A DNA stretch of 64,000 nucleotides from Streptomyces sp. CB09001 (GCF_003369795.1 NZ_CP026730.1:7307001-7371000); one strand, 5' to 3'; positions 26,177 to 34,773 are shown, counted from the first letter of the stretch. Program-made: numbers and translations. The notes: generated from the sequence alone by a model not told the origin.

Positions 26177-26370
26177 CGCGCCCTTTCAGGTGAGTTGCAC
26201 GTGCCGGCCTCGGCAGTGGTGTCGTACGCGCGCATCCACGTTATGCAGACCTGCCGCCCGCGAGCTGTCCGGCATTGCGCCGGACCGGGCGGTGGCCGGA
26301 CCTCTCATCAGCGTCTCCGACGGCACCTCCCGGGCCCGGTGACACCACCCCCCAGGTCATACCTTCGACA
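26177..26370 (-). ncRNA. Candidate IS110 bridge RNA region
   Basis: The non-coding end upstream of the transposase start, read on the transposase strand, is where IS110 elements encode their bridge RNA (established for IS621 and relatives). It contains a perfect hairpin GTCCGGC-N5-GCCGGAC (26267-26285) and further self-complementary stretches near 26295-26340 (CCCGGGCCCGG). The loops that would pair with target and donor were not assigned. Position and length fit; RNA production is not shown. Confidence 0.4.
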
Positions 26371-26374
26371 GGGG

Positions 26375-26694
26375 GACACAGTCATGCCGGGCCCGGAGGC
26401 CAGCGGCCCTCTTGCAGGACCGCGGAAAACATAACGGGAGGCCCGGAACGCCTGATCACCAGCGCGGCGAAGCGCCGGGAGGCCACGACGCGGGCGAGCG
26501 TCGGCAGGGTGTGGATGCCCCGGTTCGCCATGATCACGAGCATCAGGTCGGCCAGGACGACATCGGGGCGCAGACCGCCCCCTCCCTGGGCCCGAACCGT
26601 CGGCGGCGTACAGCGCGCGGGCCGCCTGGAGGATGCGCTCGCGGTTGTCCTGGGCGTCGGAGCGCAGCGTCTGAGGCAAATGATCGGTCACCAC
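26375..26694 (-). pseudogene. Decayed TetR-family regulator, internally deleted
   Basis: Two pieces of a TetR regulator survive on the minus strand in different reading frames. The 5' piece begins at GTG 26694 and keeps the start of the HTH (DAQDNRERILQAARALYAADG); the recognition helix is missing. The 3' piece, in another frame, reads DVVLADLMLVIMANRGIHT and then LPTLARVVASRRFAALVI, the usual C-terminal end of TetR proteins seen beside oxidoreductase genes. About 320 bp remain of an expected 600. The gene faces away from the quinone oxidoreductase, its likely former target. The proposed IS110 end touches its 3' side, so insertion and deletion may be linked. Confidence 0.65.
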
Positions 26695-26790
26695 TCTCAC
26701 TTCAGCGAAGCGGACGGCGGCGTCCGTTAACGTCCGACGAGCAGGGCTTCCGTACGTAGGGGCACGGCCCCGGCGAGCAAGGAGTGGCGA

Positions 26791-27753
26791 ATGAAGGCAG
26801 TGGTGATCCGGAGGTTCGGCGGTCCCGAGGGACTGGAGGTCGTCGACCTGCCCGACCCCGCGCCCGCCGCGGGTCAGGTGCTCGTCGCGACCGAGACGAT
26901 CGGCGTGAGCGGCGCCGACGTCGCCATCCGCAGCGGTGCCCTCGCCGCCTACGGATTCCAGGAGGGGCATGTACCCGGCAGCGAGGTGGTGGGCACCGTG
27001 ACGGCGGTCGGCGCGGGCGTCGACGCCTCCTGGACCGGCCGGCGCGTATGGGCACAGACCGGCGTGGGAGGGGGCTACGCCGAGCAGGCGACCGCCTCGG
27101 CCGACGACATCCTCCCCCTCCCCGAGGGGCTGTCCGCACGGGCGGCGGTGACGCTCGGCAGTGCCGGGGTGGTGGCGCACTTCGGGCTCGCCCACGCCCG
27201 CTTCAGCGCGGGCGAGCGCGTGCTGGTGCGCGGCGCGGCCGGCAGCATCGGCATCATGACGGTCCAGCTCGCGGCGCGCGCCGGTGCGGGCGCGGTGGCG
27301 GTCACCACGTCGTCGGCCGCCCGCGGCGAGCGGCTGCGCGGGCTGGGCGCGACCCATGTCCTGGACCGCTCCGGCGAGGGCCGCGCGGACGCGCCCCGAG
27401 CCTTCGACGTCATCGTGGACATCGTCGCCGGAGCCGACCTGCCCGCGTTCTTCACCAGGCTCGCGCCGAACGGCAGGATGGTGGTCGTCGGCGCCGTCGC
27501 GGGGCAGCCGCCCGCGGACTTCGGCACGCATCTGATGGCGTCCTTCCAGAAGTCGATGTCGTTCGCCACCTTCAGTGCCGCCACCGTCCCGGAAGCCGGC
27601 CTGCGGGCCGTGCGGGCCGATCAGTTCGCCGCCGCGAGCCGGGGGGAGATCGAGACCGTCGTGCACGAGGTGCTGCCCCTGGACCAGGCGGCCTCGGCGC
27701 ACCGGAAGATGGACGCGGGCGAGGTCTTCGGGCGCATCGTGCTGACCCCGTAG
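26791..27753 (+). CDS. Zinc-type/quinone oxidoreductase (QOR-like MDR superfamily)
   Basis: The 320-residue protein is a medium-chain dehydrogenase/reductase. The N-terminal catalytic domain begins MKAVVIRRFGGPEGLEVVDL, and the Rossmann domain has ERVLVRGAAGSIGIMTVQLA (AAxGxxG NADPH motif) and FDVIVDIVAGADLP. The structural and catalytic zinc cysteines of alcohol dehydrogenases are absent, pointing to an NADPH-dependent quinone or enone reductase. Length is normal. It was probably controlled by the divergent TetR gene, now decayed, so expression may be constitutive. Confidence 0.9.
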   Translation: MKAVVIRRFGGPEGLEVVDLPDPAPAAGQVLVATETIGVSGADVAIRSGALAAYGFQEGHVPGSEVVGTVTAVGAGVDASWTGRRVWAQTGVGGGYAEQATASADDILPLPEGLSARAAVTLGSAGVVAHFGLAHARFSAGERVLVRGAAGSIGIMTVQLAARAGAGAVAVTTSSAARGERLRGLGATHVLDRSGEGRADAPRAFDVIVDIVAGADLPAFFTRLAPNGRMVVVGAVAGQPPADFGTHLMASFQKSMSFATFSAATVPEAGLRAVRADQFAAASRGEIETVVHEVLPLDQAASAHRKMDAGEVFGRIVLTP

Positions 27754-27817
27754 ACCCCTGGACCGGTGCCGCCCCCGGCAGGCACGGCTCGTCCGGTGCG
27801 GCGCCCGGCGAACACGC

Positions 27818-28282
27818 TCAGTCCGCCCCGCGCGGCCGGAGCATGCCCCGTACGGTCGCCGCCACCAGGTCGCGGTCCATCCAGTGGAACGACTGGGCGA
27901 GGGTCGCGACGGTGAAGTCGCCGAGTCCCGCGGGCAGTTCCTCGGCCCGCGCCCGCACCCACCGCACCTTTCCGGGTACCTCCCGCTTCGCGGCCTCGCG
28001 CGCCGCCTCCGGGAGCATTCCCGCCTTCGTGGCCTCGCGCGCCGCCTCCGCGAGCATCCCCGCGTCCGGATCCACCCCGACCACCTCGTCGGAGAGACCG
28101 GCCGGACGCGGGGTGACCGTCCCCGGCCCGCACCCGAGATCGATCAGCCGGCCCCGCCCGTCCAGGTCCACCACCTCGGCGAGCGCGTCCGTCAGGCCGG
28201 GGGAGTACGGGAGCCTCCCGCGCCGGTAGCAGGCGGCGGTACCGGCGAACAGCGTCCCGTCCCACTCCCGGCCGACCCCCAC
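27818..28282 (-). pseudogene. Truncated class I SAM-dependent methyltransferase
   Basis: The N-terminal half of a small-molecule methyltransferase is readable: REWDGTLFAGTAACYRRG, the SAM-binding motif GRLIDLGCGPGTVTPR, and FHWMDRDLVAATVRGML. Translation then stops at RGAD, where intact homologues continue for roughly another 100 residues; no matching sequence was found in other frames downstream. An internal 39-bp tandem duplication (27986-28063) doubles the segment AGMLAEAAREATK. The likely start is GTG 28282, just before the REWDGT block, although the frame is open to 28378. It is almost certainly non-functional. Confidence 0.65.
27986..28063. repeat. 39-bp tandem duplication inside truncated methyltransferase
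   Basis: Two adjacent 39-bp units (27986-28024 and 28025-28063) differ at only a few bases and encode AGMLAEAAREATK and AGMLPEAAREAAK. The duplication lies just after the SAM site and is a sign of decay or slippage. Confidence 0.8.
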
Positions 28283-28495
28283 GACCCCCCGCCGTTTCCC
28301 CGGGCCCGCTCGTGTCCGCCCCGCCCGCCATGGTCCCCCACCGTGCAGCCGGTGCGCCCGCCTGCGCCGCGATGGCACGTCGACCCCGGTCGACTGTCAG
28401 TGCCGGCCGGCACCATGGACGGCATCGGTCCCGGCGGGACCGAGGACGACCCGGCCCCCCAAGGCCCGGCGCGGTCCCGCGGTGGGCGCCCGGGC

Positions 28496-29509
28496 CTACG
28501 ACGACTCTCGCACCACCAGCTCCGTCGGCAGCGTCATCTGCTGCCGCGGCGCACCGTGCTGCGTGATGTCGGTGAGGATGCGGGCCATGGTGCGCCCCAG
28601 CTCCTCCACCGGTTGACGCACCGTCGTCAGCGGCGGGTTGGTGTGGCGGGCCAGGACGGAGTCCTCGAAGCCGACGACGGCGACGTCCCCGGGCACCTGC
28701 CGCTTCTGCCGGCGCAGTTCGGCCAGGGCACCGACCGCCATGAGGTCCGAAGCGGCGAAGACGGCGTCCAGGTCCGGGACGCGTTCAAGAAGCAAACGCA
28801 TGGCGCTCGCGCCGCCCTCCTCGGTGAAGTCGCCCGCCTCGACGAGGAGTTCCTCCGCCGGCACCTCCGCCTCCAGGTGCGCGGCACGCCAGCCGGCGAG
28901 CCTGCTGCGGCCGACGTCCATGTCCAGCGGCCCGGTGATGGTGGCGACCCGGCGCCGTCCGCCGCCCAGCAGATGCCGCACCGCGGCGGCGGCCCCGCCG
29001 GCGTTGTCGGAGTTGACGTAGCTCAGCCGCTCGCCCGCGTCGCGGCGCCCGGCGAGTACCGTGGGCAGGCCCATCTCCTCGAGCATGCCGGGCAGTCGGT
29101 CCTCCGAGTGCACCGAGACCAGCAGCACGCCGTCCACCCGGCGGGTCGCGACCGACGCGGTCAACTGGTCCCGCTCGGCCTGGTCGCGGACGAGCATCAG
29201 CTGCAACTGGGTGCGGCTCTCGGCCAGCGCGCCGCTCACCCCGCGGATGAGCGCGGCGAAGAACGGCTCCGAGCCGAGCCGGCTCTCGGACTCCGGGATC
29301 ACCAGGGCCACGGCGTTGGTGCGGTTGGTCACCAGGCCGCGGGCGACCGAGTTGGGAACGTAGTTCAGTTCTTTGATCGCCGCAAGCACCCTCTCCCGGG
29401 CATCGGCGCTGACCAGCTCCGAGCCGTTGACGACACGGGAGACCGTGGTGCGGCCCACGCCGGCGCGGGCGGCGACTGTTTTGATCGTTGGACGGCGGTT
29501 GCCGGTCAT
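28496..29509 (-). CDS. LacI-family regulator (CebR-like) of the adjacent sugar operon
   Basis: The 337-residue regulator has an N-terminal LacI HTH (TIKTVAARAGVGRTTVSRVV, hinge helix at NYVPNSVARGL) and a sugar-binding domain (ALVIPESESRLGSEPFFAAL, RRVDGVLLVS, DLMAVGALAEL, AVVGFEDSVLA). The ATG at 29509 follows GGGGGGAG and is right for the fold; a longer upstream reading is rejected. It is divergent from a binding protein-permease-permease-GH1 operon, the cebR-cebEFG-bglC layout. The operator pair in the gap resembles, but is not identical to, the known CebR box TGGGAGCGCTCCCA, so this is called CebR-like rather than CebR. Confidence 0.9.
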   Translation of the reverse strand: MTGNRRPTIKTVAARAGVGRTTVSRVVNGSELVSADARERVLAAIKELNYVPNSVARGLVTNRTNAVALVIPESESRLGSEPFFAALIRGVSGALAESRTQLQLMLVRDQAERDQLTASVATRRVDGVLLVSVHSEDRLPGMLEEMGLPTVLAGRRDAGERLSYVNSDNAGGAAAAVRHLLGGGRRRVATITGPLDMDVGRSRLAGWRAAHLEAEVPAEELLVEAGDFTEEGGASAMRLLLERVPDLDAVFAASDLMAVGALAELRRQKRQVPGDVAVVGFEDSVLARHTNPPLTTVRQPVEELGRTMARILTDITQHGAPRQQMTLPTELVVRESS

Positions 29510-29659
29510 GCACTCCCCCCTCGGCGGCCGCGGCGGCGCTGCCTGCCGCGGATGTGACCTGCGGCAATTCTGACAGACGCCACGGTCGGCGGAGCACCCC
29601 CCGGCCTCCGGGAGGCGAACGCGAGGCAGGACCGGTTGCGACAAGTTGCTTTCAAGTTA

Positions 29660-29689
29660 TTGACAGACAGGCCCTGCTCCCACGAGTCT
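29660..29689 (+). promoter_or_regulatory. Promoter of the sugar-import operon
   Basis: TTGACA at 29660-29665 and GAGTCT at 29684-29689, 18 bp apart, form a plausible housekeeping-sigma promoter. The LacI-type operators begin 11 bp downstream, over the expected transcription start, fitting repression. Confidence 0.55.
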
Positions 29690-29699
29690 TCGATGCGCC

Positions 29700-29738
29700 G
29701 GTGGGAACGTGCCCACCAAATTTGGGCACGTTCCCACC
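29700..29738. promoter_or_regulatory. Double LacI-type operator: two 14-mers 21 bp apart
   Basis: TGGGAACGTGCCCA (29702-29715) and its exact reverse complement TGGGCACGTTCCCA (29723-29736) are spaced 21 bp start to start, two helical turns. Extended arms make a 39-bp inverted repeat with a 7-base AT-rich centre. Each 14-mer is close to the CebR box. Two dimers, or a tetramer, could bind the same DNA face. Confidence 0.8.
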
Positions 29739-29846
29739 ACGTGTTCGAGCCGCTGTCTTTCATCGCTGTAGCCGCTGTAGCCATCGCAGTAGTCATCGCA
29801 GAACTCGTCACTCCGATGTGTCAGCGTCGTCGCTAGGAGGAGATCC

Positions 29847-31157
29847 ATGGGCACTCTCGGTTCGTTGCGCAGAAAGGCGGTGGCGACGGCCGCGGCCGTC
29901 GGCGCGCTCGCGCTGGTCGTCGGCTGCAGCAGCGGCGACGACTCGGCCACCGGTGGTGGCAAGAAGGACGGCAAGGTCACCATCACCATGGGCATGTACG
30001 GGGTGATGGGCATCAAGGAGACCGGCCTTCTCGAGCAGTACGAGAAGGAGAACCCCAATGTCGACATCAAGGCCGAGATAGCCGGTGACGAGCAGACCTA
30101 CTACACCGCCCTGCAGACCAGGCTTGCCGCGGGCAAGGGCCTGAAGGACATCCAGGGCATCGAGATCGGCCGGGCCAAGGAGATCACCGAGACCCAGGCG
30201 GACAAGTTCGCGGACTTCTCCGACGTGCCGGGCACCGACCACTTCCTGCCGTGGAAGGAGTCCCAGATCAGCACCAAGGACGGCAAGGTGCTGGGCCTGG
30301 GCACCGACATCGGCCCGATGGCCGTCTGCTACCGCAAGGACTACTTCGAGAAGGCGGGCCTGCCCACCGACCGCGAAGAGGTCGCCAAGCTGTGGGCGGG
30401 CGACTGGAACAAGTACGTCGAGGTCGGCCGCACCTTCAAGAAGGACTTCAAGGGCGGGGACGTGGCCTACATGGACGCGGCCAGCGGCCTGTTCAACGCC
30501 ATGGTCTACGGCTACCCCGAGCAGTACTACAACGACCAGGGCGAGCTGATCTACGACAAGAACCCGGCCGTCAAGGAGGCGTGGAACCTCGCCGCCGACG
30601 CCGCGGAGGACGGTCTGACCGCCAAGCTCCGTCAGTTCCAGCCGGGCTGGGACCCGGGCCTGGCCAACGGCACCTTCGCCACCGCGGTGTGCCCGGCCTG
30701 GATGCTCAGCCACATCAGTGAGAAGGCGGGCGACGCGAACAAGGGCAAGTGGGACGTCGCCAAGGCCCCCAAGGGCGCGAACTGGGGCGGCTCCTTCCTC
30801 GGCGTCGTCGAGCAGAGCCCGGTGAAGGAGGAGGCCAAGAAGCTGGTCGCGTGGCTGACCGCGCCCGAGCAGCAGGCCCACATCTTCAAGGAGATCGGCA
30901 ACATCCCGTCCTCGCGCGAGGCACTGGACAGCCCCGAGGTGAAGAACGCCAAGTCGGAGTACTTCAGCGGCGCGCCGATCGGCCAGATCTTCGGCGCCGC
31001 CGCCCAGGAGATCCCGGACAAGCAGGTCCTCGGCCGCAAGGACGGCACGATCAAGGACACCTTCTCCCAGGGCCTGGCCCTGATCGAGCAGGGCGACGCC
31101 AAGCGTGACGAGGCGTGGACCACCACCGGGGAGCGCATCGAGAAGGCGGTCGGCTGA
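29847..31157 (+). CDS. Sugar ABC transporter solute-binding lipoprotein (CebE-like)
   Basis: The 436-residue family-1 binding lipoprotein has signal and lipobox LALVVGC, a Ser/Gly/Asp linker, then the two-lobed sugar-binding fold (ITMGMYGVMGIKETGLLEQY, YYTALQTRLAAGKGLKDIQG, and TFATAVCPAWMLSHISEKAG in the second lobe). AGGAGG precedes the ATG. It is the first gene of the LacI-controlled operon with two permeases and a GH1 beta-glucosidase, so cellobiose or another short beta-glucoside is the likely ligand. Some residues of the ligand pocket would be needed to separate beta-1,4 from beta-1,3 oligosaccharides. Confidence 0.92.
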   Translation: MGTLGSLRRKAVATAAAVGALALVVGCSSGDDSATGGGKKDGKVTITMGMYGVMGIKETGLLEQYEKENPNVDIKAEIAGDEQTYYTALQTRLAAGKGLKDIQGIEIGRAKEITETQADKFADFSDVPGTDHFLPWKESQISTKDGKVLGLGTDIGPMAVCYRKDYFEKAGLPTDREEVAKLWAGDWNKYVEVGRTFKKDFKGGDVAYMDAASGLFNAMVYGYPEQYYNDQGELIYDKNPAVKEAWNLAADAAEDGLTAKLRQFQPGWDPGLANGTFATAVCPAWMLSHISEKAGDANKGKWDVAKAPKGANWGGSFLGVVEQSPVKEEAKKLVAWLTAPEQQAHIFKEIGNIPSSREALDSPEVKNAKSEYFSGAPIGQIFGAAAQEIPDKQVLGRKDGTIKDTFSQGLALIEQGDAKRDEAWTTTGERIEKAVG

Positions 31158-31261
31158 CTCTCCGCTCCCGAGGCCGACCGGGCCCGCCCGCGTCCAGGAT
31201 CAGGTCCTGGCCGGCGGGCCCGGCGCCCGGCTCACCCAACCGCACTCAGGAAGGAAGTCCG

Positions 31262-32257
31262 GTGGCCACCTCCACCACCAAGGCCCTGGCCGGGGACGAG
31301 CCTCCGCGGCCCTCTCCCCGCCCGGGCGGCGAGGGCACCGCCCGGCGGCGCGGCGCGCTCTGGCACCGGCTCGACATCAAGGGCGCCCCGTACGCGTTCG
31401 TCGCGCCGTTCTTCATCATCTTCGCCGCGTTCAGCTTCTACCCGCTGATCTACACCTCGTGGATCTCCCTGCACGACGTGGAGCTGGCCACCCTCGATGT
31501 CATGGAGTGGGTGGCGTTCGACAACTACGTCGAGTTGTGGGGTGACTCGCGGTTCTGGAACGCGACGCAGAACACGATCACCATCGGCGTCATCTCCACG
31601 GTGCCGCAGTTGATGATGGCGCTCGGCATGGCGCACCTGCTCAACTACCGGATGCGCGCCTCGCTGTTCTTCCGGGTCGCCTCGCTGGTCCCCTACGCCA
31701 CCTCGGTGGCCGCGGCCGCCCTCGTCTTCACCATGATCTTCGAGCGCGACTTCGGCATGATCAACTGGGCGCTCGGCTCGGTCGGGATCGACCCGGTGGA
31801 CTGGGAGGCCGACAAGTGGCCCGCCCAGGTCGCGATCTCCACCATCGTCATCTGGCGCTGGACCGGTTACAACGCGCTCCTCTACCTGGCCGCGATGCAG
31901 GCCATCCCCGCCGACCGGTACGAGGCGGCCTCCCTCGACGGCGCCTCCCGGTGGAAGCAGTTCATCCACGTCACCATTCCCGGGATCCGCTCCACCATCG
32001 TCTTCACCATCGTGCTCTCCACGATCGGCGCCACCCAGCTCTTCGGCGAGCCGCTGATCTTCGGCCAGGGGCCCAACGGTGTCACCGGCGGCGCGGACAA
32101 CCAGTACCAGACGCTGGGCCTGCTGCTGTACGAGGAGGGCTGGAAGAACTACCAGATGGGCCGCTCGGCGACCGTCGCCTGGGCGATGTTCATGCTGCTG
32201 GTCCTCGTCTTCGTCGTGCAGCGCGTCATCAAGCGCCTGCGCTCCCGAACGTCCTGA
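31262..32257 (+). CDS. Sugar ABC permease 1 (CebF-like)
   Basis: The 331-residue permease has a hydrophilic N-terminus of about 45 residues, then six helices beginning near YAFVAPFFIIFAAFSFYPLI. The EAA loop is RYEAASLDGASRWKQFIHVT. The GTG at 31262 follows AGGAAGG. It pairs with the next gene to form the membrane channel. No ATPase gene is present in the operon, typical of Streptomyces sugar importers that share the MsiK ATPase encoded elsewhere. Confidence 0.92.
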   Translation: MATSTTKALAGDEPPRPSPRPGGEGTARRRGALWHRLDIKGAPYAFVAPFFIIFAAFSFYPLIYTSWISLHDVELATLDVMEWVAFDNYVELWGDSRFWNATQNTITIGVISTVPQLMMALGMAHLLNYRMRASLFFRVASLVPYATSVAAAALVFTMIFERDFGMINWALGSVGIDPVDWEADKWPAQVAISTIVIWRWTGYNALLYLAAMQAIPADRYEAASLDGASRWKQFIHVTIPGIRSTIVFTIVLSTIGATQLFGEPLIFGQGPNGVTGGADNQYQTLGLLLYEEGWKNYQMGRSATVAWAMFMLLVLVFVVQRVIKRLRSRTS

Positions 32258-32269
32258 CCTGGAGTCGTC

Positions 32270-33193
32270 ATGACCACCCAAAGTCTCCCGGCCCGGACCG
32301 ACGCCCCGGCCCGGACCCCCGCCGTGAAGGAGAAGGGCCGCGGCGGCCGCCGACTGCTGCGTCAGCGCGCCGGCCGTCAGCACCACGCCGGCCCCCTCGC
32401 CTACGTACTGCTCGCCATCATGGCGATCCTGTCGATCTTCCCGCTGTACTGGACGATGGTGGCCGCGTCCACCGACAACACCCGGGTCAGCCAGACGCCG
32501 CCCCCGTTCCTGCCCGGCCCGAACCTGTTCAGCAACCTCGCCCGGGCCTGGGACGAGGCGGCGATGGGCAAGGCCATGGTCAACAGCCTCATCGTGGCCG
32601 GGGTGATCGCCCTGTCCACGGTGCTGTTCGCCACGCTCGCCGGGTTCGCCTTCGCCAAGCTGCGGTTCAAGGGGCGCAACGCCCTGCTCATGCTGGTGAT
32701 CGGCACCATGATGGTGCCGCCGCAGCTCGCCGTCGTACCGCTGTTCATGATGATGGCCGACCTGGGCTGGTCGCAGCAGTTGCCCGCCGTCATCTTCCCG
32801 ACGCTGGTGAGCGCGGTCGGTGTGTTCTTCATGCGCCAGTACCTGACGGAGGCGCTGCCGGACGAGCTCGTCGAGGCCGGACGCGTGGACGGAGCGCACT
32901 CGCTGCGGATCTTCTTCAGCATCGTGCTGCCCATCGCGCGGCCCGCGATGGCCGTCCTGTTCATGATCACGTTCGTGCACGCGTGGAACGACTTCTTCTG
33001 GCCGTTCGTGGTCCTCGACATGACCAACCCGACGGTCCCCGTCGCGCTCACCCAGCTCAGCGCGGGCTACGTCCGCGACCAGTCGCTGATCATGGCCGGC
33101 GCGCTGCTCGGCACCCTGCCGCTGCTGGCGATGTTCATCGTCTTCGGCCGTCAGATCGTCAGCGGCATCATGGCGGGAGCCGTCAAGGGCTGA
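32270..33193 (+). CDS. Sugar ABC permease 2 (CebG-like)
   Basis: The 307-residue permease has a basic N-terminus, six helices (first near LAYVLLAIMAILSIFPLYW) and EAA loop LVEAGRVDGAHSLRIFFSIV. It starts 12 bp after the first permease gene and is clearly in the same transcript. It forms the heterodimeric channel with permease 1. Confidence 0.92.
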   Translation: MTTQSLPARTDAPARTPAVKEKGRGGRRLLRQRAGRQHHAGPLAYVLLAIMAILSIFPLYWTMVAASTDNTRVSQTPPPFLPGPNLFSNLARAWDEAAMGKAMVNSLIVAGVIALSTVLFATLAGFAFAKLRFKGRNALLMLVIGTMMVPPQLAVVPLFMMMADLGWSQQLPAVIFPTLVSAVGVFFMRQYLTEALPDELVEAGRVDGAHSLRIFFSIVLPIARPAMAVLFMITFVHAWNDFFWPFVVLDMTNPTVPVALTQLSAGYVRDQSLIMAGALLGTLPLLAMFIVFGRQIVSGIMAGAVKG

Positions 33194-33238
33194 CCCGCCG
33201 ACCCGCCGCTCCAAGCACCCCCACCTGAAAGGATTTAC

Positions 33239-34678
33239 GTGGTCACCGCAGCACACCAGACCGCCTCCGCCCCGGACGCCGCCCGCACCTTCCCCAAGGG
33301 CTTCCTCTGGGGCTCGGCGACCGCCTCCTACCAGATCGAGGGGGCCGCCGCGGAGGACGGCCGCACGCCGTCCATCTGGGACACCTACGCCCGCACTCCC
33401 GGCCGGGTCCGCAACGGCGACACCGGTGACATCGCCACCGACCACTACCACCGGCGGAGCGAGGACGTCGCCCTCATGGCCGAACTCGGCCTGGACGCCT
33501 ACCGCTTCTCCCTCGCCTGGCCCCGGATCCAGCCCACCGGCCGCGGCCCCGCCGTGCAGAAGGGCCTGGACTTCTACCGGCGCCTGGTGGACGAGCTGCT
33601 GGAGAAGGGCATCCAGCCCGTCGCCACCCTCTACCACTGGGACCTGCCCCAGGAACTGGAGGACGCCGGCGGCTGGCCCGAGCGCGCCACGGCCGAGCGG
33701 TTCGCCGAGTACGCGGCGCTGGCCGCCGACGCCCTCGGGGACCGGGTGAGGACCTGGACCACCCTCAACGAGCCCTGGTGCAGCTCCTTCCTCGGGTACG
33801 GATCCGGCGTCCACGCGCCGGGCCGTACCGATCCGGTCGCCGCCCTGCGCGCCGCCCACCACCTCAACCTGGGGCACGGCCTGGCCGTCCAGGCGCTGCG
33901 CGAGCGGGTCCGTGCCGACGCCCAGATCTCCGTCACCCTCAACATCCACCACGTCCGCCCGCTCACCGGCAGCGAGGGCGACGTGGACGCGGCCCGCCGG
34001 ATCGACGCCCTGGCCAACCGGGTATTCACCGGCCCGATGCTGAACGGGGCCTACCCGGAGGACCTGCTGAAGGACACCGCCGAGCTGACCGACTGGTCCT
34101 TCGTGCAGGACGGCGACCTGCGCCAGGCCCACCAGCCGCTGGACTTCCTCGGCGTCAACTACTACACGCCCACCGTCGTCTCCGAGACCGAGGGCAGCGG
34201 CGCCCACGCCTCCGACGGGCACGGCAACAGCTCCCACAGCCCCTGGCCGGGCGCCGACCGGGTCGCCTTCCACCAGCCGCCCGGTGACACCACCGCCATG
34301 GGCTGGGCCGTCGACCCCACCGGCCTGTACGACCTGCTGCGCCGGCTGTCCGCCGACTTCCCGAGGCTGCCGCTGGTCATCACCGAGAACGGCGCCGCCT
34401 TCGACGACTACGCCGACCCCGAGGGGCAGGTCAACGACCCCGCCCGGATCGCGTACGTCCGCGGTCACCTGGCCGCCGTCCACCAGGCCATCCTGGACGG
34501 CGCGGACGTGCGCGGCTACTTCCTGTGGTCCCTGCTGGACAACTTCGAGTGGGCCCACGGCTACAGCAAGCGCTTCGGTGCCGTCTACGTCGACTACCCG
34601 ACCGGCACCCGCATCCCCAAGGCGAGCGCCCGCTGGTACTCCGAGGTCGCCCGCACCGGCGTACTGCCCGGCGTCTGA
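33239..34678 (+). CDS. GH1 beta-glucosidase (BglC-like), cytoplasmic
   Basis: The 479-residue GH1 enzyme has N-terminal signature FPKGFLWGSATASYQIEGAA, acid/base E178 in TLNEPW and nucleophile E383 in VITENGA. Without a signal peptide, it should act inside the cell on imported cellobiose or related beta-glucosides, giving glucose. The GTG at 33239 follows AAAGGA. It ends the operon, followed by a double terminator. The same gene order (binding protein, two permeases, GH1, with LacI divergent) is known for the cellobiose system of Streptomyces. Confidence 0.94.
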   Translation: MVTAAHQTASAPDAARTFPKGFLWGSATASYQIEGAAAEDGRTPSIWDTYARTPGRVRNGDTGDIATDHYHRRSEDVALMAELGLDAYRFSLAWPRIQPTGRGPAVQKGLDFYRRLVDELLEKGIQPVATLYHWDLPQELEDAGGWPERATAERFAEYAALAADALGDRVRTWTTLNEPWCSSFLGYGSGVHAPGRTDPVAALRAAHHLNLGHGLAVQALRERVRADAQISVTLNIHHVRPLTGSEGDVDAARRIDALANRVFTGPMLNGAYPEDLLKDTAELTDWSFVQDGDLRQAHQPLDFLGVNYYTPTVVSETEGSGAHASDGHGNSSHSPWPGADRVAFHQPPGDTTAMGWAVDPTGLYDLLRRLSADFPRLPLVITENGAAFDDYADPEGQVNDPARIAYVRGHLAAVHQAILDGADVRGYFLWSLLDNFEWAHGYSKRFGAVYVDYPTGTRIPKASARWYSEVARTGVLPGV

Positions 34679-34685
34679 CCGGGCC

Positions 34686-34773
34686 GGTGCGGTACCCGAC
34701 AGCCCGCCCCGCCGGGTGCCGCACCACTGTTCCGCCCCCGTCCTCCACCGCACCGGCCGAGGACGGGGGCGGA
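34686..34773. terminator. Two successive hairpins between GH1 and GH64 genes
   Basis: First hairpin: GGTGCGGTACCC with GGGTGCCGCACC (34686-34725, one mismatch). Second: TCCGCCCCCGTCCTC with GAGGACGGGGGCGGA (34731-34773), a perfect 15-bp stem with 13-base loop. They separate convergent transcripts and probably end both. Confidence 0.85.

Larger units (their letters stand above)
24908..26374 (-). mobile_element. IS110-family insertion sequence, approximate boundaries
   Basis: One complete IS110 transposase gene with about 50 bp of flank after its stop and about 195 bp before its start, the usual lopsided IS110 layout. The related 12-mers CCTTCGTCAAGG (24908-24919) and CCTTCGACAGGG (26363-26374) occur at the two proposed ends and may be core or terminal sequences. 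There are no long terminal inverted repeats, as expected for this family. Ends are inferred; the true junctions could differ by tens of bases. The upstream end abuts a decayed TetR gene. Confidence 0.6.

Noticed and set aside
28283..28495. Gap between truncated methyltransferase and LacI gene
   Set aside because: GC-rich sequence with no credible ORF, promoter or repeat; probably leftover DNA of the decay zone.
28496..34678. Naming the operon cebR-cebEFG-bglC outright
   Set aside because: The operators differ from the known CebR box and Streptomyces genomes carry paralogous beta-glucoside operons of the same layout, so symbols were withheld.
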